Assembly: GCF_014205215.1 (NCBI RefSeq)
Contig: NZ_JACHNC010000001.1
Location: 2,857,001 to 2,921,000, forward strand
Direction of reading: 5' to 3'
Source of the DNA: Actinoplanes lobatus
GTDB lineage: Bacteria; Actinomycetota; Actinomycetes; Mycobacteriales; Micromonosporaceae
DNA length: 64,000 nucleotides
The notes under the pieces are model-generated. The model saw nothing but the letters and a program-made list of their open reading frames with translations. It did no database searches and had not been told where the DNA came from. Made by a program: the position numbers and the translations under genes. Shown here piece by piece: positions 33,901 to 46,104 of the stretch; position 1 is the first letter of the stretch, and each line of letters begins with the position of its first letter.

Positions 33901-34716
33901 ATGACGGAGACGGTTCGGCTGCGCCTGGACGTGTCGTACGACGGCGCCGACTTCTCCGGCTGGGCGGCACAACCGTCACGCCGTACCGTCGCCGGGGTTC
34001 TGACCGAGGCCTTCGCCCGCCTGCTGGGGCCGGAGACGGCGCTCGGGCTCACCGTGGCCGGCCGCACCGACGCCGGGGTGCACGCCACCGGCCAGGTCTG
34101 CCACGTGGACCTGCCCGCCGGGCGCTGGACCGAGCTGGAGTCGTCGCTGCTGCGGCGTCTCGCCGCGCTGATGCCGCCGGACGCCCGGGTGCGGGCGCTG
34201 GCGCCGGTGCCGGACACCTTCGACGCCCGGTTCTCGGCCACCTTCCGGCGCTACGAGTACCGCGTCGTGGACACCCCGTGGGGCCCGGAGCCGCTGCGCC
34301 GCCACGACACCCTCGGCTGGGTCCGTCCGCTCGACCTGGACCGGCTCAACGCCGCCGCGGCCGGGCTGCTGGGTGAGCACGACTTCGCGGCGTTCTGCAA
34401 GCGCAAGGAGCACGCCACCACGATCCGGGCGATCAACCGGCTGGACTGGCGCCGCGACCCGGACGGCGTCTGTGTGGCGACCGTGCAGGCCGACGCGTTC
34501 TGCCAGGCCATGGTGCGCAGCCTGGTCGGGGCGATGCTCACGGTGGGGGACGGGCGCCGGGACCCGGAGTGGCCGGCCAAGCTGCTCACCCTGCGGCAGC
34601 GGTCCAACGACGTGGTGGTGGCGCCGGCGCACGGGCTCACCCTGGTGGCGGTCGGCTACCCGGGCGAGGCGGACTACGCCGCCCGCGCCGAGGCGACCCG
34701 CCGCCTGCGCGCCTGA
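33901..34716 (+). CDS. truA: tRNA pseudouridine synthase TruA
   Basis: TruA makes pseudouridine at positions 38-40 of the tRNA anticodon arm. The catalytic aspartate is D57 in VAGRTDAGVHATGQ. The segments RFSATFRRYEYRV and FCQAMVRSLVGAML are characteristic. ATG 33901 follows GGGCGAGGACGGTA and gives 271 residues; the upstream in-frame start lies in the terminator. It is convergent with the next gene, only 8 bases apart. In most actinobacteria truA adjoins the rplQ and rplM units, as here apart from the inserted block. Confidence 0.95.
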   Translation: MTETVRLRLDVSYDGADFSGWAAQPSRRTVAGVLTEAFARLLGPETALGLTVAGRTDAGVHATGQVCHVDLPAGRWTELESSLLRRLAALMPPDARVRALAPVPDTFDARFSATFRRYEYRVVDTPWGPEPLRRHDTLGWVRPLDLDRLNAAAAGLLGEHDFAAFCKRKEHATTIRAINRLDWRRDPDGVCVATVQADAFCQAMVRSLVGAMLTVGDGRRDPEWPAKLLTLRQRSNDVVVAPAHGLTLVAVGYPGEADYAARAEATRRLRA

Positions 34717-34724
34717 CCCGGCAC

Positions 34725-35453
34725 TCAGGCCCGGCGGGACAGGACGGTCTCGCTCAGGTAGACGTCGAGCAGGTCGTGGGTTAGCTGGTCGAGCTGCGGT
34801 TCGTCGGCGGGGACCAGGGCGCCGTCCGGGCCGGTGATCACGCAGTACATCAGGTAGTGGCCGCGGGTCCGCCACACCACCGGGGTGCCCGCGCCGGTCG
34901 CCTCGCCGGACATCAGCGCGAATCCGCCGTCACCCGACTCGACCAGGGAGCGGACCTGGTCACCGACGGCCGTCGCGCCGGTGGCGTCGGGCAGGTTCAG
35001 CATGCCGGCGGTCACCCGGTAGTCGGCGTACGGGACGGTGAGGGCGGCCCGGACCGCCTGCGAGCACCCGTACCGCTGAAGGGTGAAACGCAGGGCGCCG
35101 GTGACCGCGACCGTGCAGTCGGCCGTGAGGCCGGTCTCCTCCACGCCGAAGGCGGTGGAGCCGCTGGGGAAGACCTCGGCCTCGGTGAGCGGCTCCGGAT
35201 CCACCGTGCGTGAGGCGATGAGCTGGTCGATCTCGGCGGCGGCGAGCCGGCTCGGGGTGGAGTCGTGCTCGTCGGCGACGAACAGCACGCCCAGCATGAC
35301 GCAGATGCCGAGCACGATGAGCGCGGCCAGGCCGCGGGTCAGCAGGTGAGCGGTCCGGTACGGCTCACGCCAGGCGTGCCGTTGGGACCGTGTCGGCCGT
35401 CGATGCCGGCTCGGCGTGGAAAGCCGGATCAGGCCGGGGGTGGCGTGCCGCAT
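34725..35453 (-). CDS. Membrane-anchored protein of unknown function
   Basis: The 242-residue protein has a basic cytoplasmic N-terminus (HRRPTRSQRHAWREPYRTAH) and one membrane helix (LLTRGLAALIVLGICVMLGV). An extracytoplasmic domain of about 180 residues follows, with cysteines at TADCTVAV, YGCSQAV and YLMYCVITG. I recognise no enzyme motif. It starts at ATG 35453, divergent from the methyltransferase. It is the first gene of the block between truA and rplM. Confidence 0.6.
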   Translation of the reverse strand: MRHATPGLIRLSTPSRHRRPTRSQRHAWREPYRTAHLLTRGLAALIVLGICVMLGVLFVADEHDSTPSRLAAAEIDQLIASRTVDPEPLTEAEVFPSGSTAFGVEETGLTADCTVAVTGALRFTLQRYGCSQAVRAALTVPYADYRVTAGMLNLPDATGATAVGDQVRSLVESGDGGFALMSGEATGAGTPVVWRTRGHYLMYCVITGPDGALVPADEPQLDQLTHDLLDVYLSETVLSRRA

Positions 35454-35548
35454 CCGCTCAAGCTAGGCGCGCACACCGATCTATGAACGCACACGGTGTC
35501 CGCCACCCCGCCGCCGTCGTGTCCACCCGTGGGCGGGAGACTTGGCCG

Positions 35549-36166
35549 GTGAGCGCCGACCACTACTTCTCCGCCGAGCCGGACGCGCCGATGCGCCGGG
35601 GCGAGATCGAGTTCAACGTCGCCGGCCGGGACTACCGTCTGGCCGTCGCCTCCGGGGTCTTCTCGGCCGGCCGGCTCGACCCGGGCACCGCGGTCCTGCT
35701 GCGCAAGGCCGGGTTGCCGGGCGCCTCCACCGAGGGCACCCTGCTCGACCTGGGCTGCGGTTACGGCCCGATCGCGTGCGTGCTGGCCAGCGAGGCGCCG
35801 GCCGCCACCGTGTACGCCGTCGACGTCAACGCGCGGGCCCGTGACCTGGCGAGCGAGAACGCCGAACGGCTCGGTCTGGCCGGCCGGGTGCTGGTGCGGG
35901 CCCCGGAGGAGGTGCCGGCCGACGTCACCTTCACCGAGATCTGGAGCAACCCGCCCACCCACATCGGCAAGGCCGGGCTGCACACGCTGCTGGAGACCTG
36001 GCTGCCCCGGCTCGCCCCGGACGGGGTCGCCTGGTTGGTGATCAACCGGAACCTGGGTGGCGACTCGCTGCACTCCTGGCTCGCCGGGCTCGGCTGGACG
36101 GTCGAGCGGACCGCCAGCCAGCGGGGCTTCCGGGTGCTGCGGGTCACCGGAAAATCGACTGACTGA
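35549..36166 (+). CDS. Class I SAM-dependent methyltransferase, RsmC/RlmG-like
   Basis: Motif I LLDLGCGYGPIACVLA binds S-adenosylmethionine. WSNPPTHIGKAGLHTLLETW carries the NPP motif of N-methyltransferases acting on rRNA bases such as RsmC (G1207 of 16S) or RlmG. The protein consists only of this methyltransferase domain, without the N-terminal pseudo-domain of E. coli RsmC. GTG 35549 (MSADHYFSAEPDAPMRRGEI) gives 205 residues; ATG 35483 is possible. It lies 28 bases upstream of the ABC-F gene, so a translation-related operon is plausible. Confidence 0.8.
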   Translation: MSADHYFSAEPDAPMRRGEIEFNVAGRDYRLAVASGVFSAGRLDPGTAVLLRKAGLPGASTEGTLLDLGCGYGPIACVLASEAPAATVYAVDVNARARDLASENAERLGLAGRVLVRAPEEVPADVTFTEIWSNPPTHIGKAGLHTLLETWLPRLAPDGVAWLVINRNLGGDSLHSWLAGLGWTVERTASQRGFRVLRVTGKSTD

Positions 36167-36194
36167 ACCGGTTCGTACAGGGAGGATGCCCGGC

Positions 36195-37841
36195 ATGGGT
36201 TACGTGGATGTCGCCGGTGCCGGGTTCGTGCTCCCGGACGGGCGTGAGCTCTTCACCGACGTGTCGTTCCGGGTCGGCGAGGGCGCGAAGGTGGCGCTCG
36301 TCGGGCCCAACGGCGCCGGCAAGACCACCCTCATGCGGATGGTGGCGGGCGACATCCCGGCACAGAGCGGCGTGATCGCGCGATCCGGTGGGCTCGGTGT
36401 CATGCGGCAGTTCATCGGGATGATCGGCGACGACCGTACCCTTGAGGATCTTGCTCTTTCCCTGGTGCCACCCGCGCTGCGCGCGGCAGGTGAGCGACTG
36501 CGCACGGCCACCGCGGCCCTCGACGAGACCGAGAAGACCCAGATCGCGTACGCGAACGCGCTCGCCGGCTGGGGCGAGGTCGGCGGATACGACGCCGAGG
36601 TGCTGTTCGACACGGTGGCGGTGTCCATCCTCGGCCGGCCGTGGGAGGAGACCCGGAACCGGATCGTGCGGACCCTCTCCGGCGGCGAGCAGAAACGGTT
36701 CGCCCTCGACCTGCTGCTCCGCGGCGCCGACGAGGTGCTGCTGCTGGACGAGCCGGACAACTTCCTCGACGTGCCCGCCAAACGCTGGCTGGAGCAGCGG
36801 CTGCGCGAGTCGAACAAGTCGGTGCTGTACGTCTCGCACGACCGGGAGCTGCTGGCCCAGACCGCGGACCGGGTGGTCGCCGTCGAGGGCGGCGGCGCGT
36901 GGACCCATCCGGCCGGGTTCGCCTCCTGGCACGAGGCCCGGGTGCACCGGCACGAGCGGCTCGAGGAGAACCGGCGGCGCTGGGACGAGGAGCACGAGAA
37001 ACTCAAGGAGCTCGTGTTCACGCTGCGGAACAAGGCGGCCTTCAACGACGGGCTGGCCTCGCGCTACCAGGCCGCGCAGACCCGGCTCCGCAAGTTCGAG
37101 GAGGCCGGGCCGCCGCCGCTCCCGCCCAAGGACCAGGCCGTGAAGATGAACCTGCGCGGTGGGCGGACCGGGAAGCGGGCGGTCATCTGCGAGCGGCTCG
37201 AGCTGGAGAACCTGACGTTCCCGTTCGACGTGGAGATCTGGTACGGCGACCGGGTCGCGGTGCTGGGCGCCAACGGCACCGGCAAGTCGCACTTCCTGCG
37301 GCTGCTCGCGGCCGGCGGCAGCGACCCGGATCTGGAGCACAAGCCGGTGGACGGGGCGCCGCTGGCGTACGTGGCCCACGACGGGGTGGCGAGGCTCGGC
37401 GCGCGGGTCCGGCCCGGGCACTTCTCGCAGACCCACGACCGGCCGGAGCTGGTCGAGAAGACGCTCGTCGAGATCCTGTGGCGGGGCGACGAACACCGGT
37501 CCGGGATGGACCGGGCCGGCGCCATGAAGGCGCTCAACCGGTACGAGCTGGCGGCCCAGGGGGACCAGCGGTTCGGCACGCTCTCCGGTGGGCAGCAGGC
37601 CCGGTTCCTGGTGCTGCTGCTGGAGCTGTCGGGGGCCACCCTGCTGCTGCTCGACGAGCCCACCGACAACCTGGACCTGGCCTCGGCGGAGGCGCTGGAG
37701 GAGGGGCTGAAGGCGTTCGACGGCACGGTGATGGCTGTCACGCACGACCGCTGGTTCACCAGATCCTTCGACCGTTTCCTGCTGTTCAGGGGCGACAACG
37801 AAGTTGTGGAGGTCCCTGAACCGGTCTGGGACGTCCGCTAG
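36195..37841 (+). CDS. ABC-F family ATPase
   Basis: Two nucleotide-binding domains lie on one chain with no membrane segment, the ABC-F layout. The first has GPNGAGKTT, LSGGEQKR, LLLDEPDNFLD and YVSHDREL. The second has GANGTGKSH, LSGGQQAR, LLLDEPTDNLD and AVTHDRWF. The second Walker A ends in Ser-His where Ser/Thr-Thr is usual. The linker between domains (about residues 240-320) is charged. ABC-F proteins act at the ribosomal E site in translation control or antibiotic protection; which applies here cannot be told. ATG 36195 has GGGAGG 9 bases upstream. Confidence 0.88.
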   Translation: MGYVDVAGAGFVLPDGRELFTDVSFRVGEGAKVALVGPNGAGKTTLMRMVAGDIPAQSGVIARSGGLGVMRQFIGMIGDDRTLEDLALSLVPPALRAAGERLRTATAALDETEKTQIAYANALAGWGEVGGYDAEVLFDTVAVSILGRPWEETRNRIVRTLSGGEQKRFALDLLLRGADEVLLLDEPDNFLDVPAKRWLEQRLRESNKSVLYVSHDRELLAQTADRVVAVEGGGAWTHPAGFASWHEARVHRHERLEENRRRWDEEHEKLKELVFTLRNKAAFNDGLASRYQAAQTRLRKFEEAGPPPLPPKDQAVKMNLRGGRTGKRAVICERLELENLTFPFDVEIWYGDRVAVLGANGTGKSHFLRLLAAGGSDPDLEHKPVDGAPLAYVAHDGVARLGARVRPGHFSQTHDRPELVEKTLVEILWRGDEHRSGMDRAGAMKALNRYELAAQGDQRFGTLSGGQQARFLVLLLELSGATLLLLDEPTDNLDLASAEALEEGLKAFDGTVMAVTHDRWFTRSFDRFLLFRGDNEVVEVPEPVWDVR

Positions 37842-37881
37842 TTTTCCTGTGACGGACCGGTTAGGGTCCGATTACAACCAA

Positions 37882-37972
37882 CCCCACGGGAGTCCGGGCA
37901 CCGGGCTGAGAGGGGGGCTGATGCGGCCCCCGACCGTCGAACCTGATCCGGATAATGCCGGCGCAGGGAGGA
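37882..37972 (+). promoter_or_regulatory. TPP (THI-box) riboswitch
   Basis: The two conserved sensor segments are present. CTGAGA (37906-37911) lies in the pyrimidine-sensing arm. ACCTGATCCGGATAATGCCG with GCGCAGGGAG forms the pyrophosphate arm. The 3' end overlaps the thiE ribosome binding site GGGAGGAG (37966-37973), so thiamine pyrophosphate binding should block translation initiation. It controls the thi operon that starts at 37980. Confidence 0.93.
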
Positions 37973-37979
37973 GTGCCTC

Positions 37980-38557
37980 GTGCACAGTTTTCCGCGCATC
38001 CATGTCATAACCGACTCCATCGATGTCGTGCGCGGCGTCGCGGGGCTCGATGACATCGCGGTGCAGATCCGGGTCAAGAGCAACGACGCCCGGGCGTACG
38101 AGCTGGCCGCCGCCGCCGTCGAGATCTGTCGCCCGGCCGGCACGATGGTGCTGGTCAACGATCGGGTCGGGGTGGCTCTCGCGGCGGGCGCGGACGGCGT
38201 CCACGTCGGCGCCGACGACCTGCCGGTCGAGGTCGTCCGGCGGGTCCTCGGGCCGGCCGCGATCGTCGGCGCCACCTGCCGGACGCCCGCGGCCGCGCGG
38301 GCGGCCGTCGCCGCCGGGGCGAGCTACCTCGGTGCCGGGCCGGCGTTCCACACCTCCACGAAGGACGGGCTACCACCACCGCTCGGGCCGGCCGCGATCG
38401 CCGCGGTCGCCGGTGCGGTTCCGGGTACGCCGGTCCTCGCGATCGGTGGGATCACCGCTGACCGGGTGCCGCTTCTCGCGGTGCACGGGGTGGCGGCGGT
38501 CTCCGCCTTCGCGGCGGACCCGAAGGGAGCTGCCGCGGACTTCCTGGCGGTTCTGCG

Positions 38558-38561
<4 letters not shown>
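37980..38561 (+). CDS. thiE: Thiamine-phosphate synthase ThiE
   Basis: ThiE couples HMP-pyrophosphate to thiazole phosphate. The 193-residue TIM barrel shows the substrate residues QIRVKSNDARAYELA, LVNDRVGVALAAGADGVHVG and YLGAGPAFHTSTKDG with a GIGG-like AIGGITADR. GTG 37980 directly follows the TPP riboswitch and its embedded ribosome binding site. It overlaps thiO by four bases. A second ThiE-superfamily gene occurs at 40523. Confidence 0.9.
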
Positions 38562-41115
<2,554 letters not shown>

Positions 41116-41119
<4 letters not shown>

Positions 41120-41883
41120 CTCCGCCGGTGGTGTTGACGATCGCCGGGTCGGACTCCGGCGGGGGCGCCGGGATCCAGGCGGACCTGAAGACGTTCGCGG
41201 CGCTGGGGGCGTTCGGGACGTCGGTGATCACGGCGATCACGGCGCAGAACACGCTCGGCGTCACGGCCATCCATCCGGTGCCCGCCGAGATCGTCGCCGC
41301 GCAACTCGACGCCGTGCTGTCGGACCTGCCGGTGGCCGCCGTGAAGGTCGGGATGATCTCCGACCCGGCGGTGGCCAAGGTGATCGCCGCCCGTGCGGCG
41401 GAGCTGCCGAACCTGGTCGTCGATCCGGTTCTGGTGGCCACCGCGGGCAGCCGGCTCGGTGAGGTGGATGTGGTCGGGGTGCTCACGGCGTACCCCTGCG
41501 TTCTGACACCGAACCGGCACGAAGCCGGCGCCCTCCTCGGAAGGGTGATCGAGACGGCCGAGGAGATGGTCTCGGCGGCGGCCGAGCTCGCGGCGCGCGG
41601 GCCACGCGCCGTGGTGGTCACCGGGAGTGAGCTGGCGCTCGACGTCCTGCATCACGCGGGGGAGGCCGTCCTGCTGCGTGGGGAGCCGGTGGCGACCGTG
41701 AACAACCACGGCTCGGGCTGCACGTTCTCGTCGGCGATCGCGGTGCGGCTGGCGGCCGGCGATCCGGTTCCGGAGGCGGTCGCGGCGGCCAAGGAGTACG
41801 TGAACCGCGGCCTGCGTGGTGGCGCTCAGTGGCGGCTCGGGGCGGGACCCGGGCCGCTGGACCACTTCGGCTGGTCCGTCTAG
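41116..41883 (+). CDS. thiD: HMP/HMP-phosphate kinase ThiD
   Basis: ThiD phosphorylates hydroxymethylpyrimidine twice for ThiE. Ribokinase-fold motifs are visible: [19 protein letters not shown] at the N-terminus, [11 protein letters not shown] in the middle and [20 protein letters not shown] as the anion hole and catalytic-base region. GTG 41116 overlaps the preceding stop (GTGA) and gives 255 residues. Confidence 0.94.
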
Positions 41884-41928
41884 ATCTTCCGGCCGGGGTG
41901 GCGGTCGAGGATGCCTGCTGCCGTTTGA

Positions 41929-43482
<1,554 letters not shown>

Positions 43483-43492
43483 CGGAATACGG

Positions 43493-43522
43493 CGCGGTGG
43501 CCGCCCGGGGGCGGCCACCGCG
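43493..43522. terminator. Bidirectional terminator between thiC and the RNase gene
   Basis: CGCGGTGGCCGCC (43493-43505) pairs perfectly with GGCGGCCACCGCG (43510-43522) on a CGGG loop. It lies in the 46-base gap between two convergent genes, so it can serve both. Confidence 0.7.
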
Positions 43523-43528
43523 TACCTC

Positions 43529-43948
43529 TCAGAGCTTGTAGAACGTGACGTAGTGGTCCGGGGTGAAGTAGGCGACGCGGGTGCTGCGGTTGACGACGAT
43601 GCGGTAGGCGTCGCGGGCGGCGCCGCGGCTGCGGGAGTAGACGTCGTACTCGCTGTAGGTGGCGGAGGGGAGCTGGCCCTCGCGGTTGTAGAACTGGCCG
43701 CCGGTGTAGTTGTAGTTGCCGTACGGCCAGGAGTACCACCCGGCGGTGGTGGGCCAGCCGAGGGACTGCCAGCCGGTGAACGCGGTGCGGGCGGCCGAGC
43801 AGCGGCTGATGGTGCAGCTGCTGTAGACGGCGGCCTGGGCCGCGTCGGTCGTGGTGGGGGCCACTACCGCGGGGGCCACCAGCGCGGTGCCGGCCAGGGC
43901 GAAGACGAGGGCGAACTGGGAGAGGAAGCGGCCGATACGAGTGATCAT
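43529..43948 (-). CDS. Secreted guanyl-specific ribonuclease, RNase Sa/barnase superfamily
   Basis: The 139-residue precursor has a signal peptide (RFLSQFALVFALAGTALVAP, cleavage probably near AQAA). The mature part matches RNase Sa: GGQFYNREGQLPSATYSEYD, ARDAYRIVVN and YFTPDHYVTF. The catalytic triad is E100, R116 and H132 (RNase Sa E54, R69, H85). RNase Sa joins its termini by a disulfide; here the only cysteines are C45 and C50 near the N-terminus. ATG 43948 has GGAG upstream. No barstar-like inhibitor gene adjoins it. Confidence 0.87.
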   Translation of the reverse strand: MITRIGRFLSQFALVFALAGTALVAPAVVAPTTTDAAQAAVYSSCTISRCSAARTAFTGWQSLGWPTTAGWYSWPYGNYNYTGGQFYNREGQLPSATYSEYDVYSRSRGAARDAYRIVVNRSTRVAYFTPDHYVTFYKL

Positions 43949-44070
43949 GATCGGACTCCGATGCCGTCGAGGGGGGACCCGGACATCGACCATCGTCACC
44001 GGACTGCGGTGGCGGCGGTACCTCTCAAACTCATCATTCCATCGGCGTTTGCCGATGTTTTACGGGGCGG

Positions 44071-45585
44071 TCAGTTGCCGAGACCGTTCACCCAGTCGAC
44101 GTAGTCCGCCTCCTTGCGGCCCATCGCGCCGCGCTGGGCGGGGGCGGGGGCGACCGGCGGCGGGGCGATCGGCTGGGGCTGGGGCAGCGGGGCGCTGATC
44201 GGGGTCGGCTCGGGGGTGAGCGGGGCACGGGCCGCGACCCGCGGGTGCTCGGCGGTGTCGACGCCCACCCGGGGGCCGGCCGGCCCGGCGGCGAAACCGT
44301 TGAACGAACCGGTGTCACCGGTCAGGGCCGGGGACGGCGCGGGAGTCTCGGGAGCGCCGCGCCGGGTACGCCATCCGCGCCGCAGGCCGGCGCCCATGCC
44401 GCGCTTGGCGGGCTGCTGTCCGGAGAAGCGCGGCTCGGCGTCGCCGGACGGGGCCGGAGCCTGGCCGAACGGCGAGGCGGGCGTTGCCGCGGCCAGGTCC
44501 TGCAACGGGTGCGGGCGGTCCCCGGCGCCCACGGCGAACACGCCGGTGTCGGACGGCCGGAGCTGATCCTCGGGGCGCTGGGCCGCGACGGCCGCCGCGG
44601 CGGCGATCGCCGACTGCACCGGTACGTCACGGCGGGGCAGGCTGGCGCGGCCGGAGACGGGCTCCGGCTTCGCGTCGGCGGGGGAGTCGTCGGCGGGGGA
44701 GTCCGGCTCCGCGGCGGGGGCCGGCTCGGCGCCACCGCCGCGGACGATCGCGGCCAGGACCGAGCCGAGCACGCCGGCGCCGGCCGCGGTCATCGCCGCC
44801 CAGTACGGGCTGAGCTCGAAGCCGGCCGCCGAACCGGGGCCGGCGACCAGGTAGGCGAGGGTCAGCAGGACCGGGCCGGCCAGGCCGCTGAGCGCCACCG
44901 CGAAGGTGGACAGTTTCCGGCCGCGGGCCACCAGTCCGAGGATCAGACCGGAGAGCAGCGCCAGCACGGGCATCGTGACGAACGGGGTGTGCTCGGTGGC
45001 GGCGGCCGGGATGAGCCTGCCCTCGAGCACGCCGAGGCGGGCCGCGACCGGGGTCTCGCCGGGAAGCAGGGACGGCACGACGGAGATCAGTGCGACGACC
45101 CAGACGATGACGCTCAGGGTGGCGACGCTCCAGCGGGCCACGGGCTTCGCGGCGGCGGCGGCCGCGGCGAAGATGCCGACCGCGGCGGCGAGCACGGCGC
45201 AGATGCCGATGACGACGACCGGCTGCACACCGGCGATCTGGGCGGTGCGTGCCGGCTGCATGGTCAGCGGCAGGACCGCGAGGGCGCCGAAGCCGGCGGC
45301 CAGGCCCATGGCGAGGGAACCGGCGGCACCGACCGGGCGGGGCGACCAGCGGGGCCGGAGCCCGGTGGCGACCACGGCGCCGATCGCCGCGGCGGTCATC
45401 GTGATCCACGCGACCCAGGCGAGTTGTGCTGTCCACTGATCACGCTGGGTGACTTCCAGAGTCTGGTCGAGCCGCACCATGCCGAGCCCGTAAGCGATGC
45501 CGAGTTGACCTGCGCCGACGACGGCGGCGGCCATGGTGGTGGCGGCCAACAGCTTCAGCCAACTCCGAAATGCCATGCCGGGCAC
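44071..45585 (-). CDS. Multi-pass membrane protein with long disordered C-terminus
   Basis: About 280 residues form some seven or eight membrane helices (for example LLAATTMAAAVVGAGQLGIA, AWVAWITMTAAAIGAVVATG, VLALLSGLILGLVARGRK). They are followed by about 220 residues of Pro/Ala/Glu-rich sequence without predicted structure, ending in a conserved-looking GRKEADYVDWVNGLGN. I do not recognise a family. ATG 45576 (MAFRSWLKLL) is an alternative start. It is divergent from the conservon, across a 519-base regulatory gap. Confidence 0.65.
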   Translation of the reverse strand: MPGMAFRSWLKLLAATTMAAAVVGAGQLGIAYGLGMVRLDQTLEVTQRDQWTAQLAWVAWITMTAAAIGAVVATGLRPRWSPRPVGAAGSLAMGLAAGFGALAVLPLTMQPARTAQIAGVQPVVVIGICAVLAAAVGIFAAAAAAAKPVARWSVATLSVIVWVVALISVVPSLLPGETPVAARLGVLEGRLIPAAATEHTPFVTMPVLALLSGLILGLVARGRKLSTFAVALSGLAGPVLLTLAYLVAGPGSAAGFELSPYWAAMTAAGAGVLGSVLAAIVRGGGAEPAPAAEPDSPADDSPADAKPEPVSGRASLPRRDVPVQSAIAAAAAVAAQRPEDQLRPSDTGVFAVGAGDRPHPLQDLAAATPASPFGQAPAPSGDAEPRFSGQQPAKRGMGAGLRRGWRTRRGAPETPAPSPALTGDTGSFNGFAAGPAGPRVGVDTAEHPRVAARAPLTPEPTPISAPLPQPQPIAPPPVAPAPAQRGAMGRKEADYVDWVNGLGN

Positions 45586-46104
45586 GTTACGGAATGTTCC
45601 GCAGGATGCGCCAGTCCGGGTCGTCCTTCTTAAGGCGGCCTAAAGTCGTAACCGTCTATGATCGAAAAGCGTCTATGGAAAATCGGCTACTCACGGTAAC
45701 TATCGTGCGAACTGCGAGCGACTTGCCAGAACGATGGTCCGGAGTGGACACTGTCGCGCACCGGACAACGAGTCCGTCGTGTCGTGCCAAACCTTGCCAC
45801 CGTGGTCGCGGGACGAAACTCCCAGATAGTGGTTGGAACGAATATGGTGTCCGGTGACCGTGACTTCACGGATGGTTACGTGTGACGTATTCGTGCACGT
45901 CAGTGCTGGTGAGAAGATCGGTGCGCGGGTTTCACCCGGACGGGCGGGTCCTTTCCGGGAGGTTCCAGGCTTCCCAAAGGCCCCGGCGTTCTGATGAAAT
46001 CGCCGCGCCGGAAACGCGGGCGCCGGACGGGGCCGGGGACCGCGATCGCCGGCAGACCGGCTCCAACCGTGGTGCGGAGCGGTGACGACCACGAAGGAGA
46101 TGTC
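45586..46104. other. Divergent intergenic region upstream of the conservon
   Basis: This 519-base gap separates the membrane protein gene from the sensor kinase. It is somewhat less GC-rich near 45640-45720 than its surroundings. It contains a perfect operator-like palindrome at 45858-45871 and the kinase ribosome binding site GAAGGAGATGTC. No ORF here has family features; the open frame from 45994 is an extension of the kinase frame. Confidence 0.55.
45858..45871. promoter_or_regulatory. Operator-like palindrome
   Basis: CCGTGA, CT, TCACGG is a perfect 6+2+6 inverted repeat, about 235 bases upstream of the sensor kinase start. It resembles a dimeric regulator site; the regulator is unknown. 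Confidence 0.3.
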
